Below are positions 1-11,380 of a stretch of 19,804 nucleotides of DNA, in pieces. The stretch's first letter is position 1. Every line of letters starts with the position of its first letter. The translations under genes and the position numbers were made by a program. The notes under the pieces are model-generated. The model saw only the letters and a list, made by a program, of their open reading frames with translations. It was not told the origin of the DNA and ran no database searches. This stretch comes from DASUFE01 sp036274675. Lineage in GTDB: Bacteria > Pseudomonadota > Gammaproteobacteria > HTCC5015. The stretch lies in contig DASUFE010000029.1 of NCBI GenBank assembly GCA_036274675.1, forward strand, positions 1 through 19,804. Reading direction: 5' to 3'.

Positions 1-1181
1 ATTGGCGTTCTTTTCCCAGCCGATCTCGACCGAAGTAATCGACTGCAGCTTGCCCGCCTCGCCGTTGAGTCGCTTGATGGTGGTCAGGTAAGCGCGTGGA
101 TCCTGCCCGAATTTGGCGGCTGCTTCTTCCTGGCCGTAGTCGAGCTTGTAGACCTTGGGCCATTCCGGCCAGGGATTGTCGGCCGTACGCTCCAGCGGCG
201 GCTTCGGCATGATCTCGAACTGGGTCAGACTGCGGCAACCCTGGCGCATGGCGGTGGCCACGCAATCAGTCCCGGTATCGCCGCCGCCCAGCACGATTAC
301 ATCCTTCCCCTTGGCGCTGATCGGGGTCTTGTTCGGGTCGCCCGCGAGCAGGGCCTTGGTGCTGGCGGTCAGGTATTCCATCGCGAAATGCACACCGCCC
401 AGATTGCGGCCCTCGGCCTGGAGGTCGCGCGGTTTAGTGGCGCCGGTGCAAATGACCGTCGCATCGAAACCCCTCAGCAGCTTCTGCGCCTCGCTGTCGA
501 CTCCGACATGAGTATTGCAGACGAACTGGACGCCTTCCTGTTCCAACAGCTTGATGCGGCGCTCGACGATCTCGCGTTTATCGAGTTTCATGTTCGGGAT
601 ACCGTACATCAGCAAGCCACCCGCACGATCTTCGCGTTCGAAAACCGTCACCGAATGTCCAGCCTTGTTCAGCTGGGCGGCGGCGGCGAGGCCGGCGGGT
701 CCAGAGCCGATGACAGCGACTTTTTTACCTGTGCGGGTCTTGGGAGGCTGCGGCAGCACCCAGCCTTCACGGAAGCCGCGATCAATGATTTCAACTTCGA
801 TAGATTTGATGGTAACGGGCGGCGCGGAGATTCCAAGCACGCAGGAACCTTCGCAGGGAGCGGGGCAGACCCGGCCGGTAAACTCGGGAAAATTATTGGT
901 CTTGTGCAGGCGCTCCAGAGCTTCCCGCCACAGGCCGCGATAAACCAGGTCGTTCCATTCGGGGATCAGGTTATTGATCGGGCAGCCGGAGGCCATGCCG
1001 CTGATCAGCTTGCCGGTATGGCAGAACGGCACCCCGCAATCCATGCAGCGCGCGCCCTGCTGCTGCAGGCGCGGTTCTTCCATGTGGTAATGGAATTCCT
1101 TCCAGTCGCGGAGGCGCTCGGTCGGCGAACGGTCAGCGGGCAGTTCGCGCAGATACTCGATAAATCCGGTCGGCTTGCCCA

Positions 1182-1182
<1 letters not shown>
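1..1182 (-). CDS. gltD: Glutamate synthase (NADPH) small (beta) subunit, 3' end cut off by the window edge
   Basis: This subunit takes electrons from NADPH through FAD and iron-sulfur clusters to the GltB subunit, which makes two glutamates from glutamine and 2-oxoglutarate in the cytoplasm. Reading back from 1182 gives 394 codons with no stop. Family members are usually about 470-490 residues, so roughly the last 90 are outside the window. The N-terminus carries the cysteine set for 4Fe-4S clusters: C46, C49 and C54 (CMDCGVPFC), C67, then C106, C110 and C114 (VCPAPCEGSC). A Rossmann FAD motif, VIGSGPAGLAAA, lies at about 158-169. A second nucleotide-binding motif, VIVLGGGDTGTDC, at about 295-307 fits the NADPH site. 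The start ATG (1182-1180) shares one base with the gltB stop (TGATG), so translational coupling is likely. The match to the GltD family is strong. Only the C-terminus is unseen. Confidence 0.96.
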
Positions 1183-5813
<4,631 letters not shown>

Positions 5814-5834
5814 AGGTCTCGGGTAATCACAACA

Positions 5835-5862
5835 ATTTTATAATCATTAAAAAGCCCCCCAA
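5835..5862 (-). promoter_or_regulatory. Possible sigma-70 promoter of gltBD
   Basis: On the minus strand there is a -35-like TTGGGG (5862-5857), a 16-nt spacer and a -10-like TAAAAT (5840-5835), about 21 bases before the gltB start codon. An overlapping TATAAA (5842-5837) is an alternative -10. The -35 box is poor and sits inside the terminator hairpin of the upstream transcript, so terminator and promoter would share sequence. No transcription factor site was recognised. Confidence 0.3.
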
Positions 5863-5888
5863 GGATACGCCTCGGTATCCCGGCGGGC
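5849..5888 (-). terminator. Rho-independent terminator between ssrA and gltB
   Basis: Read on the minus strand this is a GC-rich stem followed by UUUUU (5853-5849). The inner stem pairs 5863-5868 (ggatac) with 5875-5880 (gtatcc). The outer stem pairs 5854-5860 (gcccccc) with 5882-5888 (ggcgggc), with one C/C mismatch. It faces the direction of ssrA transcription and lies 35 bases before the gltB start. It would therefore separate the ssrA transcript, including the hairpin run, from gltBD. Confidence 0.65.
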
Positions 5889-5911
5889 CCGCTATTATAT
5901 ATATTTTGGAA

Positions 5912-6057
5912 GCTCTGAATAATTCGTCCTTGAATTATCAGAGCACGCAAAGCAAAAACGCAGTTTTTGCTTTGCTTCATTTTTCAAACACTTACAGTGT
6001 TTGAAAAATGGCGGCGCATCCGTGCGCCACGGAACCTCTGAATAAATCAGAGGTTCC
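5912..6057. repeat. Run of five different hairpins, each 2 nt apart
   Basis: Five consecutive inverted repeats fill this stretch. H1 (5912-5944) has arms of 14 and 13 nt that pair as 13 bp with one bulged A. H2 (5947-5975) has perfect 13-bp arms, gcaaagcaaaaac and its complement, with a 3-nt loop. H3 (5978-6010) has perfect 15-bp arms, catttttcaaacact and its complement, with a 3-nt loop. H4 (6013-6028) has 6-bp arms, ggcgca/tgcgcc, with a 4-nt loop. H5 (6031-6057) has perfect 11-bp arms, ggaacctctga/tcagaggttcc, with a 5-nt loop. Each neighbouring pair is separated by exactly two bases. Except for a shared ctctgaataa in H1 and H5, the arm sequences differ. The run lies between the 3' end of ssrA and its terminator, so it is probably transcribed on the minus strand. 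No credible protein is encoded here. Function is unknown; possibilities are a structured trailer of the ssrA precursor, stacked repeat elements, or a small MITE-like element. Confidence 0.88.
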
Positions 6058-6071
6058 ATTTTATCTATATA

Positions 6072-6431
6072 TGGTGGAGGCGGCGGGAATCGAACCCGCG
6101 TCCGCAAGTACTCCGCCTTTGGTACTACATGCGTATCCCATCTTTGATTTAACCATCCGCTACCCGGTGGGCAGGGAAAACGAATGGCGATCCCGGAAAA
6201 ATTTTAACGGATCCACCCCGGGAGGGCTTCACCGCGATCTTGTGAGAATGACGCCTGGGTCCGAGTGCACAAGCACAGTCCCGGTCAGACGGCACCCTAC
6301 TGGGTATTAAGCAGCGAGTGCGTAGTTGTCTTCGTTGGCAACTATAAGTTTGCAGACTGGATTTACGAGGTCATCTGCGCCTCGGCATGCACCTCGGGTT
6401 TCGCTACCCACGTCGAAACCATGTCGCCCCC
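6072..6431 (-). ncRNA. ssrA: Transfer-messenger RNA (tmRNA), one-piece, 360 nt
   Basis: tmRNA acts with SmpB to rescue ribosomes stalled on broken mRNAs and adds a degradation tag to the unfinished protein. The 5' end GGGGGCG (6431-6425) pairs with CGCCUCC near the 3' end as a 7-bp acceptor stem containing one G-U, followed by A and an encoded CCA (6074-6072). The 5' region reads GACATGGTTTCGACG, the usual D-loop-like part. The T arm is GCGGG-TTCGATT-CCCGC in the 3' portion. The resume codon GCC lies just after AUAGUU, as in E. coli (AUAGUC). The conserved CGCATGTAGTACC stretch before the 3' domain is present. The length is close to the E. coli molecule (363 nt). The gene diverges from purL. 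Confidence 0.97.
6307..6339 (-). other. tmRNA proteolysis-tag reading frame (ANEDNYALAA)
   Basis: Ten codons within ssrA, starting at resume codon GCC (6339-6337) and ending in TAA (6309-6307), encode ANEDNYALAA. The E. coli tag is ANDENYALAA, so residues 3 and 4 are swapped. The C-terminal ALAA degron recognised by ClpXP is intact, and so is the N-terminal AN followed by acidic residues that SspB binds. Confidence 0.92.
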
Positions 6432-6443
6432 GAGTAAGGCGCT

Positions 6444-6472
6444 ATTTTAAACCGGGAAGTGGCATTTGGCAC
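6444..6472 (-). promoter_or_regulatory. Likely ssrA promoter
   Basis: On the minus strand there is GTGCCA (6472-6467), a 17-nt spacer and TAAAAT (6449-6444). The mature tmRNA 5' end lies 12 nt beyond the -10 box. This fits initiation a few bases upstream followed by RNase P trimming of a short leader, as is known for E. coli ssrA. The -10 matches 5 of 6 consensus bases and the -35 matches 4 of 6. Confidence 0.45.
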
Positions 6473-6573
6473 AGAGGCTTTTGATCCGAGGCGGGCCGAA
6501 GTCGTTCCTGAAAATTTCCCGGGACGGGGAGCGGGGACGGGATGCTTTGCTGGCCGGGGTGAAGCGTTTGCTT

Positions 6574-6579
6574 TATCAT
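6574..6579 (+). promoter_or_regulatory. Possible -10 box for purL in the 197-bp ssrA-purL gap
   Basis: TATCAT matches 5 of 6 consensus bases and lies 49 bases before the chosen purL ATG at 6629. No convincing -35 was found at 16-18 bp. A transcript starting here would leave a leader of about 40 nt for the ATG at 6629 but only about 10 nt for the ATG at 6596. No PurR operator or riboswitch was recognised in 6432-6628. Confidence 0.25.
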
Positions 6580-6628
6580 AGGCGCCCTTGTTCCTATGAG
6601 TTCCACCCAGCCTTCACCGGAAAATCAC

Positions 6629-9600
6629 ATGCTGCATTTGAGCGGCACCTCCGCGCTTTCCGCGTTCCGCCAGCGCAAATTACTGGAAAAAATACGGCGT
6701 TTCCTGCCCCAGCTGCAGAATGTGGCGGCTTTTTATATGCATTTTATCGATTGCGGCCGCCCGTTGACACGGGATGAACAGGACCGGCTGGCATGGTTGC
6801 TCGACTATGGAGCCTGGGGCAGGGTGGAGGCGTCGCCGGCCTTCAGCCTCGTGGTAACCCCGCGTCCCGGCACTATTTCCCCCTGGTCTTCCAAGGCGAC
6901 CGATATTGCGCGCAACTGTGGTTTATACAACATTCGTCGTATCGAACGGGGCATCGTCTACTCCTTCGCCGGGCTTAACGGTTTGGCGCCTGACCGATTG
7001 CTGCAACTACGGGAGCTGATCCATGACCGTATGACGGAAACCGTGCTCGATTCGGTGGAGGCGGCCGCCGTTTTGTTCAGTCATTCGTCAGCCCGGCCCT
7101 TGCGACATATCCCGCTGCTGGAGCAGGGCCGCGCGGCCCTGCAGAAAGCGAACCTTGAACTGGGGCTGGCGCTGGCGGAGGATGAGATCGATTATCTGGA
7201 CCGGCAGTTCACACAGTTGGGCCGTAATCCGGCTGATGTGGAGCTGATGATGTTTGCCCAGGCCAATTCCGAGCATTGCCGTCACAAAATCTTCAATGCC
7301 GACTGGATCATTGACGGGGAGCGTAAGTCGCGTTCTCTGTTCCAGATGATCAAGCGCAGTCATCAAGCCTCGCCGCAAGGCGTATTGGTCGCCTATAAAG
7401 ACAATTCCTCCGTTATCGAGGGACCGCCCGCGGTGCGCTTTCTGCCTGATTCCGCCGGCGGCTACCGCAAGGTGGAAGAAGCGGCCCATATTCTGATGAA
7501 GGTCGAAACGCACAATCATCCGACCGCCATCTCGCCGTTTCCGGGCGCGGCCACGGGTTCGGGTGGGGAAATCCGTGATGAAGCCGCGACCGGGAGAGGC
7601 TCGCGTACCAAGGCCGGGCTTTGCGGTTTTTCCGTCTCCAATCTGCGCATTCCCGATTTTGGCCAACCCTGGGAACAGGATTACGGTAAACCCTCGCATA
7701 TGGCCTCGGCGCTGGACATCATGCTGGACGGTCCGATCGGGGCGGCTGCTTTCAACAACGAATTCGGACGCCCGAATATCTGCGGTTATTTCCGGACTTT
7801 CGAAGAGGAGACGCCGGGAGCCGAAGGTCCCCAACTGAGGGGTTATCACAAGCCGATCATGATCGCCGGCGGCATGGGCAATATCCGCCCGTCGCTGATC
7901 GAGAAGCAGCCGCTGGCCGAGGGGTCGTGCATCATCGTGCTTGGCGGGCCGGCGATGCTGATCGGCCTGGGTGGCGGCGCGGCCTCCTCGATGGCGGCCG
8001 GCAGCAGCGACCAGGCGCTGGATTTCGCCTCGGTGCAGCGCGACAACGCCGAGATGCAGCGCCGCTGCCAGGAAGTCATCGAACGCTGTTCGGCGCTGGG
8101 CGAAGCCAGCCCGATACTGTCCATACACGACGTCGGCGCCGGCGGCCTGTCCAACGCGATCCCCGAACTGCTCAACGATGGCGGCAAGGGCGGCGGCCTT
8201 GAGTTGCGGGAAATCCCGAACGATGAACCCGGCATGTCGCCGATGGAAATCTGGTGCAACGAATCCCAGGAGCGTTTCGTGCTGGCGGTTCATGAGCGCG
8301 ATCTGCCGCGTTTTGCCGCACTCTGTGCACGCGAACGCTGCCCTTATGCTGTACTCGGCCGGGCGACCTCCGATATGAGGCTGGTGCTCGACGATAGGCT
8401 GTTGAAACAGCGCGCCGTGGATATGCCCCTCGACGTACTGCTCGGCAAGCCGCCGAAGATGCTGCGCGAGGTCCGGCATGCGCAACCGAGGTTGCGCGCC
8501 TTCAATCCGGATGCGATCGATTTGCGCGAGGCCGTGCAACGCGTACTGCGGATGCCGGCGGTCGCGAACAAAAGTTTCCTGATTACCATCGGCGACCGTT
8601 CGGTCGGCGGGTTGGTCAGCCGCGACCAGATGGTGGGCCCCTGGCAGGTGCCGGTCTCGGACGTGGCGGTGACCGCGAGCGCCTTCGAAGGCTATACCGG
8701 CGAGGCCATGAGCATGGGCGAGCGTACACCGGTTGCGCTGATTAACCCCGCGGCTTCGGGCCGTATGGCGGTGTGCGAGGCCATCACCAACATACTGGCC
8801 GCCGACATCCGCGAACTGGGAGACATCAAATTATCCGCCAACTGGATGGCGGCCGCCGGCTCCGGCGGCGAAGACGCGGCGCTTTATGATACGGTGCGCG
8901 CGGTCGGCGAAGAGCTGTGTCCGCAACTCGGCATCTGCATTCCGGTGGGGAAAGACTCTTTGTCGATGAAAACACGCTGGCGTGATGCGGAGGGCGGTCA
9001 ACGCGAAATGACGGCGCCCCTGTCGCTGATTGTGTCCGCCTTCGCTCCGGTCTTCGATATCCGCAAGACTCTGACGTCCCAGCTGCGGCTGGATTGCGGG
9101 GAGACGGAGTTAATGCTGATTGATCTCGGCAAGGGCAGGAACCGCATGGGTGGCTCGGTACTGTCGCAGGCATTCCGTCAGCTCGGCGATGCAGCGCCGG
9201 ACCTGGATGATGTGCCGGAGTTCAAGCGTTTTGTGCAGGCACTGCGCCAACTCAAGGATCGGGAGCTGATTCTGGCTTACCATGACCGCTCGGACGGCGG
9301 TTTATTTGTCACTCTCTGTGAAATGGCTTTCGCCGCGCGCTGCGGTCTTGATATAGAACTCGGCGCATCAGCAGGCTCGCCGGTAGCCGCGCTGTTCAGT
9401 GAGGAGGCAGGGGTCGTGCTGCAGATACGCAGCGCGGATCGCGCCGCCGCGGAGAGCATACTCCACGAAACAGGTCTTGCAGGCATTACCCACAGACTGG
9501 GCGCACCGAGTGAGGGCGGGCAGTTGCGGATTCGCGCCGGTGGCAAGGAATTGTATGCCGAATCCAGGGCACGACTGCAAACCTGGTGGAGCGAGACCTC

Positions 9601-10504
9601 CTATCACATGCAGGCATTGCGCGATAACCCGGAATGCGCGCGCGCAGAGCTTGAGTCCATCGCGGATCCCGCCAACATCGGGCTGCATGCGCAACTCTCT
9701 TTCGATCACAATACCGATATCGCGGCTCCTTACATCAAATCCGGCATCCGCCCGGCGATCGCAATCTTGCGCGAGCAGGGAGTAAATGGCCAGGTCGAAA
9801 TGGCGGCTGCATTCGAACGCGCCGGCTTCAGGCCTGTGGATGTGCATATGACGGACCTGCAATCGGGGCGGGTCGATCTGTCGGCTTTCAAGGGGCTGGC
9901 CGCCTGCGGCGGCTTTTCCTATGGCGACGTGCTGGGCGCGGGCGGCGGTTGGGCGAAATCCATCCTGTTCAACTCGAAACTGCGCGATATGTTCGCAACT
10001 TTTTTCGGCCGGTCCGATACCTTCGGACTCGGCATCTGCAACGGCTGTCAGATGGTGTCGCTGTTGGCCGAACTGATTCCGGGCGCCGGCCATTGGCCGC
10101 GTTTTGTGCGCAACGAGTCGGAACAGTTTGAGGCTCGCCTCAGCATGGTCGAAATCATGGAATCGCCCTCGATATTACTGCAGGGGATGGCCGGCTCACG
10201 CCTTCCCATCGTGGTTTCGCACGGTGAAGGCAGGGCGAAATTTGCCGGCGCCCCGGCGGATAAGGGCGTCGTCATGCGCTTCATTGACGGCTCCGGGCTG
10301 CCCGCGAGAACTTATCCTTTCAATCCGAACGGTTCTCCGGAAGGGATTGCAGGGCTGTGCAACGAAGATGGACGCTTTACTATCCTGATGCCGCATCCGG
10401 AGCGGGTGTTTCGTTCGGTCCAGATGTCCTGGCATCCGCGCGACTGGCGGGAGGACAGCCCGTGGATGCGTTTATTCAGGAATGCCCGCTGCTGGATCGA
10501 TTGA
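6629..10504 (+). CDS. purL: Phosphoribosylformylglycinamidine synthase (FGAM synthase), single-chain
   Basis: This enzyme carries out the fourth step of de novo purine synthesis: FGAR + glutamine + ATP give FGAM in the cytoplasm. From the ATG at 6629 the protein has 1291 residues (E. coli 1295). It has a PurS-like N-terminus, a linker, two AIR-synthase-type halves (about 200-1010) and a class I glutaminase (about 1035-1291). FAQANSEHCRHKIF at about 210-225 is the family hallmark. The glutaminase triad is visible as C1137 (GICNGCQM), H1256 and E1258 (MPHPER). In E. coli the residues are C1135, H1260 and E1262, so the register fits. An in-frame ATG at 6596 would add 11 residues (MSSTQPSPENH) but has no ribosome site. 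The downstream MLHLSGTSALSAF matches the usual PurL start and has GGAAAA ahead. The gene stands alone and diverges from ssrA. Confidence 0.97.
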   Translation: MLHLSGTSALSAFRQRKLLEKIRRFLPQLQNVAAFYMHFIDCGRPLTRDEQDRLAWLLDYGAWGRVEASPAFSLVVTPRPGTISPWSSKATDIARNCGLYNIRRIERGIVYSFAGLNGLAPDRLLQLRELIHDRMTETVLDSVEAAAVLFSHSSARPLRHIPLLEQGRAALQKANLELGLALAEDEIDYLDRQFTQLGRNPADVELMMFAQANSEHCRHKIFNADWIIDGERKSRSLFQMIKRSHQASPQGVLVAYKDNSSVIEGPPAVRFLPDSAGGYRKVEEAAHILMKVETHNHPTAISPFPGAATGSGGEIRDEAATGRGSRTKAGLCGFSVSNLRIPDFGQPWEQDYGKPSHMASALDIMLDGPIGAAAFNNEFGRPNICGYFRTFEEETPGAEGPQLRGYHKPIMIAGGMGNIRPSLIEKQPLAEGSCIIVLGGPAMLIGLGGGAASSMAAGSSDQALDFASVQRDNAEMQRRCQEVIERCSALGEASPILSIHDVGAGGLSNAIPELLNDGGKGGGLELREIPNDEPGMSPMEIWCNESQERFVLAVHERDLPRFAALCARERCPYAVLGRATSDMRLVLDDRLLKQRAVDMPLDVLLGKPPKMLREVRHAQPRLRAFNPDAIDLREAVQRVLRMPAVANKSFLITIGDRSVGGLVSRDQMVGPWQVPVSDVAVTASAFEGYTGEAMSMGERTPVALINPAASGRMAVCEAITNILAADIRELGDIKLSANWMAAAGSGGEDAALYDTVRAVGEELCPQLGICIPVGKDSLSMKTRWRDAEGGQREMTAPLSLIVSAFAPVFDIRKTLTSQLRLDCGETELMLIDLGKGRNRMGGSVLSQAFRQLGDAAPDLDDVPEFKRFVQALRQLKDRELILAYHDRSDGGLFVTLCEMAFAARCGLDIELGASAGSPVAALFSEEAGVVLQIRSADRAAAESILHETGLAGITHRLGAPSEGGQLRIRAGGKELYAESRARLQTWWSETSYHMQALRDNPECARAELESIADPANIGLHAQLSFDHNTDIAAPYIKSGIRPAIAILREQGVNGQVEMAAAFERAGFRPVDVHMTDLQSGRVDLSAFKGLAACGGFSYGDVLGAGGGWAKSILFNSKLRDMFATFFGRSDTFGLGICNGCQMVSLLAELIPGAGHWPRFVRNESEQFEARLSMVEIMESPSILLQGMAGSRLPIVVSHGEGRAKFAGAPADKGVVMRFIDGSGLPARTYPFNPNGSPEGIAGLCNEDGRFTILMPHPERVFRSVQMSWHPRDWREDSPWMRLFRNARCWID

Positions 10505-10558
10505 CCGCCCTCACACTCGGACTGATTCCCTCAGGCTTTACATCCGTGACGATATATC

Positions 10559-10589
10559 GCCGGCTTCGTTAATCCCGGCTTTACATTTC
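10559..10589 (+). terminator. Weak terminator-like hairpin after purL
   Basis: gccgg (10559-10563) pairs with ccggc (10575-10579) across an 11-nt loop and is followed by TTTACATTT. The stem is short and the U-tract interrupted, so termination here is only a possibility. The 10-mer ggctttacat occurs at 10534-10543 and again at 10577-10586, overlapping the hairpin. Confidence 0.28.
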
Positions 10590-10853
10590 ACCATCTTGCT
10601 GTAACAGCGCTGCGTCAGCCTCGCGTCCGCATCGAAGATCACGTGGAACTTTTTCCGTAAACGTTTTCTTTGGTGCGTGTCTCCATTTCGGCGCACTCTT
10701 CAGATGCACAACAAGAAACAAAATGGAGCAACGGAAAATCGAGCACGCAATGTAAATACTTTGCACGACCGGAGATCGATCATGCGCGCGACGGATGAAA
10801 AAAGAATTTCAAAGCGCTCGAACAAATTTATTTCACAATTCCGGAAAAAAAAT

Positions 10854-10881
10854 TTGCTTCACAGGAAAAAATGTGAATAAT
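10854..10881 (+). promoter_or_regulatory. Candidate sigma-70 promoter for the polyketide synthase operon
   Basis: TTGCTT (10854-10859), a 16-nt spacer and AATAAT (10876-10881) lie in the AT-rich tract. If used, the transcript would have a leader of about 500 nt before the synthase start at 11405. That leader would contain the three small hairpins and the KS-like remnant. Other promoters nearer the gene cannot be excluded. Confidence 0.35.
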
Positions 10882-10972
10882 CGCGCTTGCTAAAAATAAT
10901 ATCGCCAAAAGCCTACATGCCGCGAGGTAAATGGATTACGGAAGATCACTCAAATAGAAAGGGACGCTTCTA

Positions 10973-10994
10973 AAAAATCGCGCAAGCGATTTTT
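10973..10994. terminator. Hairpin with flanking A/T runs, possible bidirectional terminator or leader structure
   Basis: aaaaatcgc (10973-10981) and gcgattttt (10986-10994) form a perfect 9-bp stem with a GCAA loop. Both strands carry T runs on the 3' side of the stem. It is 470 bases past purL, so it may instead belong to the leader of the downstream operon. Confidence 0.4.
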
Positions 10995-11087
10995 AAAAAT
11001 CAATAAACAAATTATTGCAAAAACCCGGAACAGCTTTTGCTGTTCGTCAGCGGGCGGCTGTGTTGCTGCCGCGAGTTTCACCAAATG

Positions 11088-11100
11088 GAAGTCGTAAGGA
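11088..11100 (+). repeat. Leader motif copy 1 (GAAGTCGTAAGGA)
   Basis: This 13-mer recurs with one change (gaagtcgtaggga) at 19160-19172, just after the synthase stop. Each copy lies shortly upstream of a start region. The aagga at 11096-11100 can act as a ribosome site for the frame opening at 11110 or 11119. Confidence 0.5.
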
Positions 11101-11118
11101 TAACGAACGGTGAAGATT
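11098..11118 (+). repeat. Duplicated gene-leader sequence, upstream copy
   Basis: These 21 bases match 11381-11401 at 18 positions. Both copies end next to an ATG (11119 here, 11405 at the real gene) and both are followed by a KS-like N-terminal coding sequence. This indicates a duplicated gene start rather than a chance repeat. Confidence 0.6.
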
Positions 11119-11187
11119 ATGAGAAAGGACAAGAGTCATGGCGCGAATCGAGCTGATATCGCGATCCTCGGTATGACCTGCCAGCTA
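11119..11187 (+). pseudogene. Truncated start of a polyketide synthase ketosynthase (remnant)
   Basis: From ATG 11119 (or GTG 11110) the frame reads MRKDKSHGANRADIAILGMT then CQL. The ADIAILGMTCQ part matches the KS opening of the downstream synthase (NDIAIIGMACR). Most base differences between the two are at third codon positions. Similarity ends at about 11187. The open frame continues to TAA at 11344-11346 with low-complexity, Ser/Arg/Asn-rich residues unlike any KS. A ribosome site (aagga, 11096-11100) is present. I read it as the stub of a second, largely deleted synthase gene. It could still be translated as a 75-78 residue peptide, which would make it an upstream frame in the synthase leader. 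Confidence 0.5.
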
Positions 11188-11330
11188 AAGACGACCGGCG
11201 CCGGCAAGAACAGCCGGATCGCCCGCATCACTGTGTCGAACCGCGAATCGCGCAGAATCAAGGTCAACGCCTCCCGCACTTCCTGTATCGACAGTCCACG
11301 TGTCGCCTGCAACAACGCATCGTTCATCAA
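11136..11330 (-). CDS. Short reverse-strand open frame with coding-like codon use, unrecognised
   Basis: A 64-residue frame starts at 11330 (MMNDALLQATRGLSIQEVRE and onward). It is preceded by GGAAG at ribosome-site distance and has GC-rich third positions and a normal amino-acid mix (leucine-, arginine- and valine-rich, helical in look) as far as about 11187. Beyond that it runs into the antisense of the KS remnant. It may be a fragment of a gene inserted in reverse. I do not recognise the family and a chance frame remains possible. Confidence 0.22.
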   Translation of the reverse strand: MMNDALLQATRGLSIQEVREALTLILRDSRFDTVMRAIRLFLPAPVVFSWQVIPRIAISARFAP

Positions 11331-11380
11331 ACTTCCGGATGGATAAGAGATTAAGTATTACCGATTGAAATCAAATTAAC

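Larger units (their letters stand above)
10505..11097. other. AT-rich non-coding tract with inverted repeats
   Basis: About 590 bases without a gene I can support. The middle (roughly 10780-11030) is clearly more AT-rich than the flanking genes. A nested inverted repeat pairs ttttccgt (10651-10658) with acggaaaa (10731-10738), and inside it ctccattt (10681-10688) with aaatggag (10721-10728). Three small hairpins follow: 10973-10994 (9-bp stem, GCAA loop), 11028-11045 (gaacagc/gctgttc, TTTT loop) and 11054-11072 (gcggc/gccgc). Short open frames here (such as 10677-10880, a very basic 67-residue reading) have no recognisable domain or good ribosome site. The tract most likely holds the control region of the polyketide synthase operon. 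Confidence 0.5.

Noticed and set aside
5912..6057. CRISPR array
   Set aside because: The units are inverted repeats of different sequence at 2-nt spacing, not identical direct repeats with spacers, and there are no cas genes.
5895..6107. Minus-strand 70-residue frame (MRTRVRFPPPPPYIDK)
   Set aside because: It runs from the tmRNA 3' end through the hairpin run. The inverted repeats explain the sequence, and there is no ribosome site.
6008..6310. Plus-strand frame reading MVEAAGIEPASAS
   Set aside because: It is the antisense of the tmRNA tRNA-like end. This kind of peptide is a known misannotation from tRNA-type genes.
6596..6628. An 11-residue longer start for purL
   Set aside because: No ribosome site precedes it. 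The family start and the active-site numbering (C1137 versus C1135 in E. coli) fit the ATG at 6629.
7088..8539. Minus-strand frame of 483 residues opposite purL
   Set aside because: It is a shadow of purL with no recognisable domain and the composition of antisense high-GC DNA.
10677..10880. Basic 67-residue frame in the AT-rich tract
   Set aside because: There is no domain and no good ribosome site, it overlaps inverted repeats and a promoter-like site, and its composition follows the local A-rich DNA.
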